This document shows, in pieces, positions 43,812 through 52,002 of a DNA stretch of 64,000 nucleotides (the first letter of the stretch is position 1; every line of letters starts with the position of its first letter). A model generated the notes under the pieces. That model was not told the DNA's origin and ran no database searches. It saw nothing but the letters and a program-made list of their open reading frames with translations. The DNA lies in assembly GCA_003331625.1 (NCBI GenBank), contig QOPF01000006.1, positions 1 through 64,000 on the forward strand, read 5' to 3'. The DNA is from Gammaproteobacteria bacterium (GTDB lineage: Bacteria > Pseudomonadota > Gammaproteobacteria > Magnimaribacterales > AG-339-G14). The position numbers were made by a program, and so were the translations under genes.

Positions 43812-44253
43812 AATAAATAATTTATCAAATCGCGAACAAGGTTTGTTGTTAATCTTAGTGGCCCTTATTTTTTTAGGTTCTTTGAGTTATTTTATTAATT
43901 ATTTAAATAATGAAAATAAATCTTTAGAAAAAGAAAATCAAAATATAATTAGTCGTCTAAATTATATCGAATCTATTCCAGCTACTGTTGCTGCTAATCG
44001 AAAACTCTACTCTGACAATATCTCTATTTTGGTAAATTCCACTTCCAAGGAAAAAAATATTTTGATTGATAGAACACAACCCCTTAATGATAATTCCATG
44101 ATGATTTGGGTTAATGAAGTCAACTTTATTGATTTGTATAACTGGATGATTGACATGGGAGAGCAAGGAGGGCAAATAGAAAAAATGAACATTAGAAAAA
44201 CTAAGCAGAATAAGGTTAACGCCCAGCTTTCAATAGTTTTAAAAATAAATTGA
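43801..44253 (+). CDS. gspM: Type II secretion system protein GspM
   Basis: A 150-residue bitopic protein. A short cytoplasmic N-terminus (NNLSNREQGLL) precedes one membrane helix (about 15-34), a coiled segment rich in Asn, Glu and Lys, and a periplasmic ferredoxin-like domain ending LYNWMIDMGEQGGQIEKMNI, which is typical of GspM. It overlaps gspL by 11 bases and gspN by four (TTGA). Confidence 0.82.
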   Translation: MVFKINNLSNREQGLLLILVALIFLGSLSYFINYLNNENKSLEKENQNIISRLNYIESIPATVAANRKLYSDNISILVNSTSKEKNILIDRTQPLNDNSMMIWVNEVNFIDLYNWMIDMGEQGGQIEKMNIRKTKQNKVNAQLSIVLKIN

Positions 44254-44963
44254 AAAAATTCATTCTAATTTCATTTACATTAATTGTATTAATCGTAAGC
44301 GTAACCTTAATTCGACTACCATTAAATCTAATAGCTCCGACAATTAATAATTTATTTCCTCAAGTTACTTACACAAGTATCGAAGGAACTATATGGTCAG
44401 GGAAAATTAAAAATCTTTCTTTTGCTGATGAGTTCATAGGGAGTTTTAATACTCAATTTAATTTAAGAAATTTATCTTTTTTAATTGATGAGAGAGGCCT
44501 TTTCGTTGAAGGCAATATTAATTTAATCTCAACGTTTATTAAAAACCAAGCTTCATTAGAAGCTATAAACTTTAATCTAAATTCAAAAAGATTTTTAAGA
44601 AAAGTACCTGTTTTATCTTCTATTTCAGGAAAAGATATTTCAATCTCTTTCGATATTAATGGTTGTTATTTCTCCCAAGGAGAAGTTTCAGCAGCTCTAA
44701 GAAAAACCAATAAATTAGATCAATTGTCCGAAGCAAAACTTGTTGGAACCATATCGTGTGAAAACCAAAAAATGCTTGGTTCTTTTTATGCGGTTCCCAA
44801 AGACGATGTCTTAAAAGGTACTTTTGAGTTAGATAAAGAATTAAATTACGTTGTTATAGCAAATTCAAAAAGATTATTTGCTAAGATCTCTTCTTTTTTT
44901 GAAAGTGGTTTTACATCCAGTCCAGATGTTAAACTCAGAGGAAATTTATTCGATTTTTTTTAG
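44250..44963 (+). CDS. gspN: Type II secretion system protein GspN
   Basis: A 237-residue protein starting at TTG. It has an N-terminal membrane helix (about 4-24) and a periplasmic beta-rich region including PQVTYTSIEGTIWSGKIKNLSF, the GspN-typical segment shared with AsmA-like proteins. GspN is optional in type II systems and its role is unclear. It is the last recognised gsp gene; an alpha/beta-hydrolase gene follows after five bases, so transcription may continue. Confidence 0.78.
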   Translation: MKKFILISFTLIVLIVSVTLIRLPLNLIAPTINNLFPQVTYTSIEGTIWSGKIKNLSFADEFIGSFNTQFNLRNLSFLIDERGLFVEGNINLISTFIKNQASLEAINFNLNSKRFLRKVPVLSSISGKDISISFDINGCYFSQGEVSAALRKTNKLDQLSEAKLVGTISCENQKMLGSFYAVPKDDVLKGTFELDKELNYVVIANSKRLFAKISSFFESGFTSSPDVKLRGNLFDFF

Positions 44964-44968
44964 ATTAT

Positions 44969-45847
44969 ATGTTGATAGGTAAAAATCCTCTTAATGAGGC
45001 TCCTGAATGGTTTTTAAAAAATATTTCTGACTTGCCAGAAGTTCATTCTGTGTCAGTCAACAATTCAGAAGTTAAATATTTCCAATGGGGCGACAAAAAC
45101 AAAAAACCCTTGTTATTGCTGCATGGCTACAATGCCCATTCGCATTGGTGGGACCACATTGCACCATCTTTAACAGAAAATCATTGTGTTGTTGCGCTAG
45201 ATTTTTCAGGCATGGGGGACAGTGATAGAAGAGGAGAGTATTCTCAAGAAGTGTATGCCGATGATATTAAAGGAGTAATTGATGATATGTCTTGGGAAAG
45301 TTGTACTTGCATAGCTCATAGCATGGGAGGCTCTGTTGCAACTCTAGCCTCTTCGATTTATCCAACTATTTTTAATCATCTAATTCTATTAGATTCTATG
45401 GTTGTAATTCCTCCAACCGTTGCTGAAAGAATGTCTTCAAATAGACCTTCTGCTAGATTGGCAGTAGCAAGTCCTGACTTAGAAACAGCGATAGCTAGAT
45501 TTAGGTTAATGCCTTCCCAACCTTGTAAAGATTATGTTCTTCGTCATGTAGCTGAAACATCTTATAAAGAAACTTCAGAAGGTTGGTATTTAAAATCTGA
45601 TCCCCTAATTCCTAACAGTTACAAATATAATGATCTTCATGATGCTTTCACAAAAATTTCGTGTTCGCTTGACTTAATCTATGGACAAGCAAGTCAATTA
45701 GTAACCCCTGAGGTTTTGGAATATATGAGTTATGTAGGAAATTTAGAGGAAAAAAATATTCACTGCCTTGCGGGAGCAATGCATCATCTTTTTTTAGATA
45801 TGCCAGAAGAGTTTGTTAATTTAATTATTAATGTATTGAAACGATGA
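44969..45847 (+). CDS. Alpha/beta hydrolase
   Basis: A 292-residue serine hydrolase with oxyanion motif LHGYNAHSHWWD, nucleophile S118 in AHSMGGS, and a C-terminal AMHHLFLDMPEEF supplying the His. No signal peptide is seen, so it is unlikely to be a type II secretion substrate despite lying five bases after gspN. Its stop overlaps the beta-lactamase-family gene start (ATGA). Esterase, lipase-like or meta-cleavage-product hydrolase activity is possible. Confidence 0.84.
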   Translation: MLIGKNPLNEAPEWFLKNISDLPEVHSVSVNNSEVKYFQWGDKNKKPLLLLHGYNAHSHWWDHIAPSLTENHCVVALDFSGMGDSDRRGEYSQEVYADDIKGVIDDMSWESCTCIAHSMGGSVATLASSIYPTIFNHLILLDSMVVIPPTVAERMSSNRPSARLAVASPDLETAIARFRLMPSQPCKDYVLRHVAETSYKETSEGWYLKSDPLIPNSYKYNDLHDAFTKISCSLDLIYGQASQLVTPEVLEYMSYVGNLEEKNIHCLAGAMHHLFLDMPEEFVNLIINVLKR

Positions 45848-47064
45848 CTAAGCCAATCATAGAGGGATTTTGTAATCCTGAATTTGCCGAGTTAGAAAAA
45901 ATTTTTTCTAAAGCGATACAGTCTGGCTTTGATGATGGAGCAGGCTTTTCTTTAGAAGTAGAAGGCAAAGAAGTCTTGAACCTTTGGGGAGGTTATTCCG
46001 ACTCAGCTCATCAAAAGATTTGGAAACAAGATACCTTAGTCAATGTCTTTTCTGTAACGAAAGCAATGACATCTACTTGTGCTTTACAACTAATTGAATC
46101 TGGAAAGTTAAATCCAGATGCTTTAGTTTCAGATTATTGGCCGGAATATGCTTGTGAAGGAAAAGAAGCTACTAAAGTTATTGACTTTTTAACTCATAGA
46201 GCAGGAATGTTTGGTTTCCAAAAACCTCTGCCACAGGATTCATGGGAAGATTGGGATATGATTGTGAATCGTTTAGCCTCGCAAAAACCAATTAGAGAGC
46301 CTGGATCAACTCAAGGTTATCATGCAGTAACTTTCGGCTATCTTGTTGGAGAATTAGTAAGACGCATAGATGGAAGAACTTTAGGAAACTATTTCAAAGA
46401 AGAAATAGCAGATAAGTTTGATATAGATTTTATTATTGGTTTAAACGAAGAAGACATAATTAGATGTGCTGATTTACTCCTATTATCCGGTAAACCAAAC
46501 CTACTAATTCAATTAATATTAGCCTTACCAAATTGGCTTCTTCCTGAACAAATTAAAATAGTTAAGCAGACTTTGAAAAGCAAAGAGTACGCAAAAGCTT
46601 TTTTAGAAATAATGGACAACGATGAAAGTGAAAAACTTCCAATGGATTATCCCAACTCTAATTCTTGGCGTAAGGCAGAAATACCCGCAGCTAATGGACA
46701 TGGCACAGCGTCTGGAATATCTAAATTCTTCGGCATATTAGCCAATGGGGGCTCAAGAGATGGAAAATCTATGCTCTCAGATGAAACAATCTCTCAGGCA
46801 ACAACTGTAAAAACCTCAGGACCAGATGTAGTTCTTTTTCAAGCTCCTTATAAATTTGGGCTTGGGTATCAACTAGACGCACCTTTTTCTCCTATAGGAA
46901 TGAAAGAGGGTATGTTTGGACACACTGGTATTGCTGGAGCTACAGGTTTTGCTGATTTAAATAAAAAAGTTGGCTTTGGGTTTATAAATAATAGACAACA
47001 TTCATTGGGCAAGCTTTATAAAACCTCTAATAGTCTCGCAAAAAAGCTTTACGAAATTCTGTAA
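45844..47064 (+). CDS. Beta-lactamase family (class C) serine hydrolase
   Basis: A 406-residue penicillin-binding-protein-like hydrolase. Nucleophile S70 and K73 lie in SVTK, the Tyr motif in GYHAVTFGYLVGEL, and the third motif is HTG in FGHTGIAGATGF. Many such proteins (EstB-like) are esterases rather than beta-lactamases. There is no signal peptide, so it is probably cytoplasmic, arguing against antibiotic defence. It is coupled to the alpha/beta hydrolase by an ATGA overlap; a TauE-like transporter follows after nine bases. Confidence 0.86.
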   Translation: MTKPIIEGFCNPEFAELEKIFSKAIQSGFDDGAGFSLEVEGKEVLNLWGGYSDSAHQKIWKQDTLVNVFSVTKAMTSTCALQLIESGKLNPDALVSDYWPEYACEGKEATKVIDFLTHRAGMFGFQKPLPQDSWEDWDMIVNRLASQKPIREPGSTQGYHAVTFGYLVGELVRRIDGRTLGNYFKEEIADKFDIDFIIGLNEEDIIRCADLLLLSGKPNLLIQLILALPNWLLPEQIKIVKQTLKSKEYAKAFLEIMDNDESEKLPMDYPNSNSWRKAEIPAANGHGTASGISKFFGILANGGSRDGKSMLSDETISQATTVKTSGPDVVLFQAPYKFGLGYQLDAPFSPIGMKEGMFGHTGIAGATGFADLNKKVGFGFINNRQHSLGKLYKTSNSLAKKLYEIL

Positions 47065-47073
47065 ACAGTTTTA

Positions 47074-47838
47074 ATGATCGTAGAACCTTACTTTTACTTA
47101 ATTGCTATTTTTTCTGTTTTTCTTCACGGGATGGGTAAGGGCGGATTTATTGGAGCAGGGTCTTTTGGATCTTTGTTAGCAATTCCTATGCTTTCTATCT
47201 TCATCCCACCTTTTCAAGCCATAGCAATTTTGCTTTTACCATTGATTTTCATGGATATTGTTACTGTATGGAAGTATCGATGGATGTGGGATTTAAAAAT
47301 ATTAAAATTCATTATTCCTTTAGCCTTTGTTGGAATTATCTTAGGAACTCTTTCCTTTAGTTATCTGACAGAAAACAGTATAAGAGTAATCATCGGCTTA
47401 ATGGCTGTCATTTTTTGTTTAGATTATTACTTAAGAAATAATTCTTCTGAACCAAAAAAACCATCTGTTTTAGGATCTTATTTTTGGCCATCTTTATCTG
47501 GCTTCACGAGCTTTTCAATTCATGCAGGCGGCATACCTCTGAGTTTTTATTTACTCCCTATGAGATTAGATAGAAGAATTTATGTTGCTACTGCAGGTCT
47601 TTTTTATCTATCTATAAATATTTTTAAAATTTTTCCATATGCCTACTTAGGCCAAATGAATTTTACCAATATTTATACATCTCTATTGTTATTGCCTTTA
47701 GCACCATTGGGAGTTTTCGCCGGAGCTTTCTTAGTAAATAAAATAAATCAAGATTGGTTCTATCGAATAGGTTATTTTTGTACGCTTATCGCTGGATTAA
47801 AGTTAGTTTATGATGGTATCCAAGGATATCTATCATGA
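47074..47838 (+). CDS. Sulfite exporter TauE/SafE family transporter
   Basis: A 254-residue integral membrane protein with about eight helices. GMGKGGFIGAGSFGSLLAIPML near the N-terminus and the second-half GFTSFSIHAGGIPLSFYLLPMRLDRRIYVATAGLFY are the duplicated TauE/SafE family motifs. The family moves organosulfonates, sulfite or other small anions. It overlaps the pdxJ start (ATGA). The transported anion is unknown. Confidence 0.86.
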   Translation: MIVEPYFYLIAIFSVFLHGMGKGGFIGAGSFGSLLAIPMLSIFIPPFQAIAILLLPLIFMDIVTVWKYRWMWDLKILKFIIPLAFVGIILGTLSFSYLTENSIRVIIGLMAVIFCLDYYLRNNSSEPKKPSVLGSYFWPSLSGFTSFSIHAGGIPLSFYLLPMRLDRRIYVATAGLFYLSINIFKIFPYAYLGQMNFTNIYTSLLLLPLAPLGVFAGAFLVNKINQDWFYRIGYFCTLIAGLKLVYDGIQGYLS

Positions 47839-48575
47839 CTAAATTAAGTGTAAATATTAATAAAATAGCTTTGATAAGAAATTCTAGAAAGGGTAACAAT
47901 CCTTCTCTTGAAGATTTTTCTCTTAAAATTATAGAAGCCGGAGCTCATGGTATTACAGTTCATCCCAGACCAGATCAGAGGCATATTAGACCTGAAGACT
48001 TATCTGATTTATCAGAGATAACAAAAAAACATAAAGTAGAATTTAATATCGAGGGTAATCCGTATGAAGAAAGATTGGATGATTATCCTGGTTTTTTAAA
48101 CTTAATTGATTCAATTAATCCTGATCAATGTACTTTAGTTCCAGATGATTCTTCTCAATTAACATCGGATCATGGATGGAACATAAATTCTGAACATAAT
48201 AAATTATCGACGGTTTTAGGCTTTTTAAGGCAAAGTAAAATTAGAAGCAGCATTTTTGTTGATCCTGATAAATCTCAACTGGATGCTGCAAAAGATATTG
48301 GGGTAGATAGAGTAGAACTCTATACAGGACCTTTTGCAGAAGCTTTTATAAAAAATGATGAAAAAACTTTATCAACATATCAAGAAGCAATAAGTTATGC
48401 CAATGATATATCTTTGGAGTTGAATGCAGGTCATGACTTAAATTTAGATAATCTGGCTCTATTACTAAGTTATGGAGATATAAAGGAAGTATCCATTGGT
48501 CATGGTTTAATAACAGAAGCTTTAATATACGGAATAGAGAATACTATTGAAAAATATATTAAAATAATCCCATGA
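47835..48575 (+). CDS. pdxJ: Pyridoxine 5'-phosphate synthase PdxJ (Bacteroidetes-like type)
   Basis: A 246-residue TIM barrel that condenses 1-deoxyxylulose-5-phosphate with 3-amino-2-oxopropyl phosphate in vitamin B6 synthesis. The motifs are VNINKIALIRNSR, GITVHPRPDQRHI, FNIEGNPYEERL, DQCTLVPD and LNAGHDLNLDNLALL. The opening LSVNINKIA and HPRPDQRHIR follow the PdxJ form I associate with Bacteroidetes, where enterobacterial PdxJ has VNIDHIATLRNARGT and HLREDRRHI. It is coupled by ATGA overlaps to both neighbours. Confidence 0.9.
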   Translation: MTKLSVNINKIALIRNSRKGNNPSLEDFSLKIIEAGAHGITVHPRPDQRHIRPEDLSDLSEITKKHKVEFNIEGNPYEERLDDYPGFLNLIDSINPDQCTLVPDDSSQLTSDHGWNINSEHNKLSTVLGFLRQSKIRSSIFVDPDKSQLDAAKDIGVDRVELYTGPFAEAFIKNDEKTLSTYQEAISYANDISLELNAGHDLNLDNLALLLSYGDIKEVSIGHGLITEALIYGIENTIEKYIKIIP

Positions 48576-48886
48576 ATGTAGAAGAAAAAATAAAATCTCA
48601 AATTTCAGATAATAAAATACTTTTGTATATGAAAGGCTCTCCTGATCAGCCTCAATGTGGTTTTTCCCAAAGAGCTACTCAAGTACTTATGGCATGCGGA
48701 AAAGAATTTGCTTTTGTCGATATTTTAACTAATCCTGAGATTAGAGAAACTTTACCCATAGTTTCAAATTGGCCTACTTTTCCTCAGCTATATGTAAAAG
48801 GAGAATTAATTGGTGGCAGTGATATTATTTTTGAAATGTATCAAAACGGTGAAATGCAAGAATTAATCGATTCTGTAGAAGATTAA
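48572..48886 (+). CDS. grxD: Monothiol glutaredoxin (Grx4/GrxD type)
   Basis: A 104-residue CGFS glutaredoxin. Motifs are VLLYMKGSPDQPQCGFSQRA, WPTFPQLYVKGELIGGSDI and the C-terminal EMYQNGEM. The CGFS class binds a glutathione-ligated [2Fe-2S] cluster and helps deliver iron-sulfur clusters. It ends the co-directional run that begins with gspC and is convergent with the DUF3187 gene, nine bases away. Confidence 0.94.
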   Translation: MNVEEKIKSQISDNKILLYMKGSPDQPQCGFSQRATQVLMACGKEFAFVDILTNPEIRETLPIVSNWPTFPQLYVKGELIGGSDIIFEMYQNGEMQELIDSVED

Positions 48887-48895
48887 TTGTTTCAT

Positions 48896-49882
48896 TTATA
48901 ATTTAAAATCGAACCCAAATACGAAAGAAAAGTCTGCTGAAGAATTAACCTTTAAGTCTTCGGAAAATCCAAAACTAAAATATTTATTTTCTGCATATTC
49001 ATAAGAAGCACCTAGTCCAATTAAATAATATATATCTCCTAAAGCTTCTAGATTTGATTTATAAAATGGCTCAAATATTTCTAGATTAAATTTATAAACC
49101 AGAGGATTTGATATTTTTTCTGACAAAAAATATTCAGGTTTCCATGAGACTAAAAGTTTTGTAAAGAGAGTTAGATTCTCTTCTTTTAAAAAAGAATTAT
49201 TTTTTTCATTAAATAATGATATTCCAAGTAAGGAATTTATAACCACATTATCAATTTTATTATTTTTCAAATTAAAAGTAATTCGTCCGTCAATTATGTT
49301 ATTTCCAAATTTTTTGTTTTTACTTCCTGATGGCAAGTCAATTGTAGATATTAAATAGAATCTATTATCCTGTAGATTAAAAAAATTATACTTTGAGGAT
49401 ATTTGTATATCTCCAATTCCGGAATAACTATCCTTTATTAAAGAAATGTGTGCTTCATCCTCTAAAGAAAATTGTAATTGATTGTTTTCAAAATATATTC
49501 TTGAGCCATCTGAAAGGCCTAATAAGTCATGCCATTGATTTATAGAATTATCTAAAAAACCTTTATTGAGACTATAAAAAGGGACTTTTATTTCAAACCC
49601 AAGTACGTCGGATACTTTTCTATAATAATTAACAGATAACTGAACAATTTCTCCGTCTAAAATTAATTTTTGACTACTTCCTATCTCTTTTACCGCGTAA
49701 GAACTATTTTGAATATTTATGCTCAAATTATTTTGATTTTGGTGAGATGCCAAAATTTTATTATCAAAATTTGAAAATTGAATCGTAAAAGGATTGAGCG
49801 TTGGAAATTCAATAGGTGCATACAAATCAGCTAAAAGAGATAAGCTAAAAAGTAAGAAAAATGTAAAATGTAATTTGTTAAT
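48896..49882 (-). CDS. DUF3187 family outer-membrane-like protein, ATT start proposed
   Basis: A beta-rich protein recognised as DUF3187 by PTLNPFTIQF, the many alternating strands, INQWHDLLGLSDGSR and the C-terminal GLGASYEYAENKYFSFGF...FGFDFKL with terminal hydrophobic/aromatic residues. The first standard start (TTG at 49825) removes the export signal. Upstream codons in the same frame read NKLHFTFFLLFSLSLLA, a typical signal peptide, beginning at an ATT at 49880-49882; that start is therefore proposed. The gene diverges from argG. Function is unknown. Confidence 0.68.
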   Translation of the reverse strand: MNKLHFTFFLLFSLSLLADLYAPIEFPTLNPFTIQFSNFDNKILASHQNQNNLSINIQNSSYAVKEIGSSQKLILDGEIVQLSVNYYRKVSDVLGFEIKVPFYSLNKGFLDNSINQWHDLLGLSDGSRIYFENNQLQFSLEDEAHISLIKDSYSGIGDIQISSKYNFFNLQDNRFYLISTIDLPSGSKNKKFGNNIIDGRITFNLKNNKIDNVVINSLLGISLFNEKNNSFLKEENLTLFTKLLVSWKPEYFLSEKISNPLVYKFNLEIFEPFYKSNLEALGDIYYLIGLGASYEYAENKYFSFGFSEDLKVNSSADFSFVFGFDFKL

Positions 49883-49925
49883 AAAAACTATTTTATTCTT
49901 TAATTAAATTTATTAAAAATTGTAA

Positions 49926-51104
49926 ATGAAAAAAGTTATTCTGGCTTATTCTGGTGGATTAGATACTTCTGTTATTTTGAAATGGCTTCAAGAAGAAAAA
50001 AATCTTGAGGTTGTTACTTATACAGCTGATCTTGGCCAAGGCGACATATCAGACGATCTTGAAGAAAAAGCTAAAAATCTTGGCGCTGATAAGGTTGTTG
50101 TTGAGGATTTATCAGAAGAATTTATATCGGAGTATGTTTTTCCCATGTTTCGATGCAACACTATTTTTGAAGGCGAGTATCTTCTTGGAACTGCAATAGC
50201 TAGACCTTTAATTGCCAAGAAGTTAGTTGAAATCGGTAAGCAAGAAGGAACCAATATTATTTGTCATGGCGCAACAGGCAAAGGAAATGATCAAATAAGA
50301 TTTGAAATTGGCGCTCATGCACTAAATTCAAATATAGAGGTAATTGCTCCTTGGAGAGAATGGGATATGACTTCAAGGACTGATTTAATGTCTTATTGTA
50401 AAAAAAACCAAATTCCTATGGCGGCTTCAAAAGCTGAAGAGCCTCCTTTTTCTATGGATGAAAATTTATTACATATATCTTATGAAGGCGGTGTTTTAGA
50501 AGATCTTAAAAATCCACCTCCTGAAGATATGTGGCTTAATGTTAAGTCATTAGAGGATGCATCTGAAAAACCAGATGAAGTGACTATTGAATTTTATGAA
50601 GGAAATCCAATTTCACTCAATAGTAAAAAATTATCTCCTGCCAATTTATTTAGAGGATTAAATGATTTAGGGAGTAAGCATGGTATTGGCAGAATAGATA
50701 TTGTTGAGTCTAGAGTAACAGGAATGAAATCAAGAGGGTGTTATGAAACTCCTGGGGGAACTATTTTACTCAAGGCTAGAAGAGCAATGGAATCATTATG
50801 TTTATCAGGATCAGAAATTAAAGAGAAAGATAATTTAGTTCCTGACTATGCAGCATTAATTTATGAAGGTTTATGGTGGAGCAATAAAAGATTAGAACTT
50901 CAAAAAAATATAGATGAAATTTCAAAAAAAGTGACGGGGCAGGTTTCCTTGAAACTTTATAAAGGAAATGTAATTTCTCTTGGCAAAGAGAGTACTAATT
51001 CTCTATATGATGAGAATAAAGCAAGTTTTGAAGAACAGGGCGGATTTTCTAATGAGGATATGAAAAATCATATTGAAAGAAATATTTTAGACTTTGATGC
51101 TTGA
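49926..51104 (+). CDS. argG: Argininosuccinate synthase
   Basis: A 392-residue enzyme ligating citrulline and aspartate with ATP. The N-terminal ATP pyrophosphatase loop LAYSGGLDTSVILKWL, the C-terminal GSKHGIGRIDIVESRVTGMKSRGCYETPGG, and CHGATGKGNDQIRFE are diagnostic. Length is close to the usual 400. No Shine-Dalgarno stands out. argH is not adjacent. It ends five bases before the convergent FabD-like gene. Confidence 0.95.
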   Translation: MKKVILAYSGGLDTSVILKWLQEEKNLEVVTYTADLGQGDISDDLEEKAKNLGADKVVVEDLSEEFISEYVFPMFRCNTIFEGEYLLGTAIARPLIAKKLVEIGKQEGTNIICHGATGKGNDQIRFEIGAHALNSNIEVIAPWREWDMTSRTDLMSYCKKNQIPMAASKAEEPPFSMDENLLHISYEGGVLEDLKNPPPEDMWLNVKSLEDASEKPDEVTIEFYEGNPISLNSKKLSPANLFRGLNDLGSKHGIGRIDIVESRVTGMKSRGCYETPGGTILLKARRAMESLCLSGSEIKEKDNLVPDYAALIYEGLWWSNKRLELQKNIDEISKKVTGQVSLKLYKGNVISLGKESTNSLYDENKASFEEQGGFSNEDMKNHIERNILDFDA

Positions 51105-51108
51105 TAGG

Positions 51109-52002
51109 CTATTCAAACAAGCTTAATTTTTCAATATCTTTAATCTTTCTAGCCATATTTATTATGGTCTTACCAGGACCGGCATCAATCATCAATGACA
51201 ATCCATTAGTTACTAAATAATTTATAGATTCTCGCCACCTCACAGTATTTGTTAACTGATTAACTAAACTTTCTTTTATTACTTCTACATTAGTTGTTGG
51301 TTTAGCAAGAACATTTGGAATCACAGGAATAGAAGGCTCTTTAAATTCTACTTCGTTAAGTAGAGTTGCTAATTTATCTTGAGCTTCTTTAAGCAGATAA
51401 CAATGAGATGGTACTGACATTTGTACCATTTGTGTTTTAACTCTTTTATAGTCATTAACTTCAATGTAATTTTTACAAGCTTCTATTGCGACATTTTTAC
51501 CTGCTAAAACAGATACACCATCAGCATTATCTGTTGAAAAATTTATTCTTTCTTCATCATTATTAATTACATCAATCATTTTATGAACATCAGAAATTGG
51601 CATATTCAATACAACCAACATTCCTGCTGTTCCTTCAGGCACAGCGCTTTGCATCAATTTTCCTCGATGATTGACTAACGTCACTGCATCAGAGAGTTGC
51701 AAGCAGCCTGTGTAAACAAGTGCAGAATATTCACCAAGAGATAAACCTGCAGTTATTTCAATTTTTTGATCAATTTTAATAAATTTTGAAACCAGTATGC
51801 TGCTAACCAAGATTGATGGCTGAGCAAACTCAGTAAGATTTATTTTATTTTCTGGATCCTCTACTAATAATTCTAGTAAATCAAAGTTCAAGGAACTAGA
51901 GATTTCATTAACTATATCTTTTGCAGAAGAATTATTTTCAAATAAGTCATTTAGCATGCCGACTTTTTGGACGCCCTGACCAGGAAATAATAGGGCGTTC
52001 AT
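51109..52002 (-). CDS. fabD: FabD-like malonyl-CoA:ACP acyltransferase
   Basis: A 297-residue acyltransferase. It begins LFPGQGVQKVGM, has nucleophile Ser in GLSLGEYSAL, an Arg-containing segment NHRGKLMQSAVPEGTAGM, and the His in VPSHCYLL. It is not in the usual fabH-fabD-fabG-acpP cluster but is coupled (ATGA) to an aromatic-ring monooxygenase gene. It may be the housekeeping FabD relocated or a specialised acyltransferase; sequence cannot decide. Confidence 0.82.
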   Translation of the reverse strand: MNALLFPGQGVQKVGMLNDLFENNSSAKDIVNEISSSLNFDLLELLVEDPENKINLTEFAQPSILVSSILVSKFIKIDQKIEITAGLSLGEYSALVYTGCLQLSDAVTLVNHRGKLMQSAVPEGTAGMLVVLNMPISDVHKMIDVINNDEERINFSTDNADGVSVLAGKNVAIEACKNYIEVNDYKRVKTQMVQMSVPSHCYLLKEAQDKLATLLNEVEFKEPSIPVIPNVLAKPTTNVEVIKESLVNQLTNTVRWRESINYLVTNGLSLMIDAGPGKTIINMARKIKDIEKLSLFE

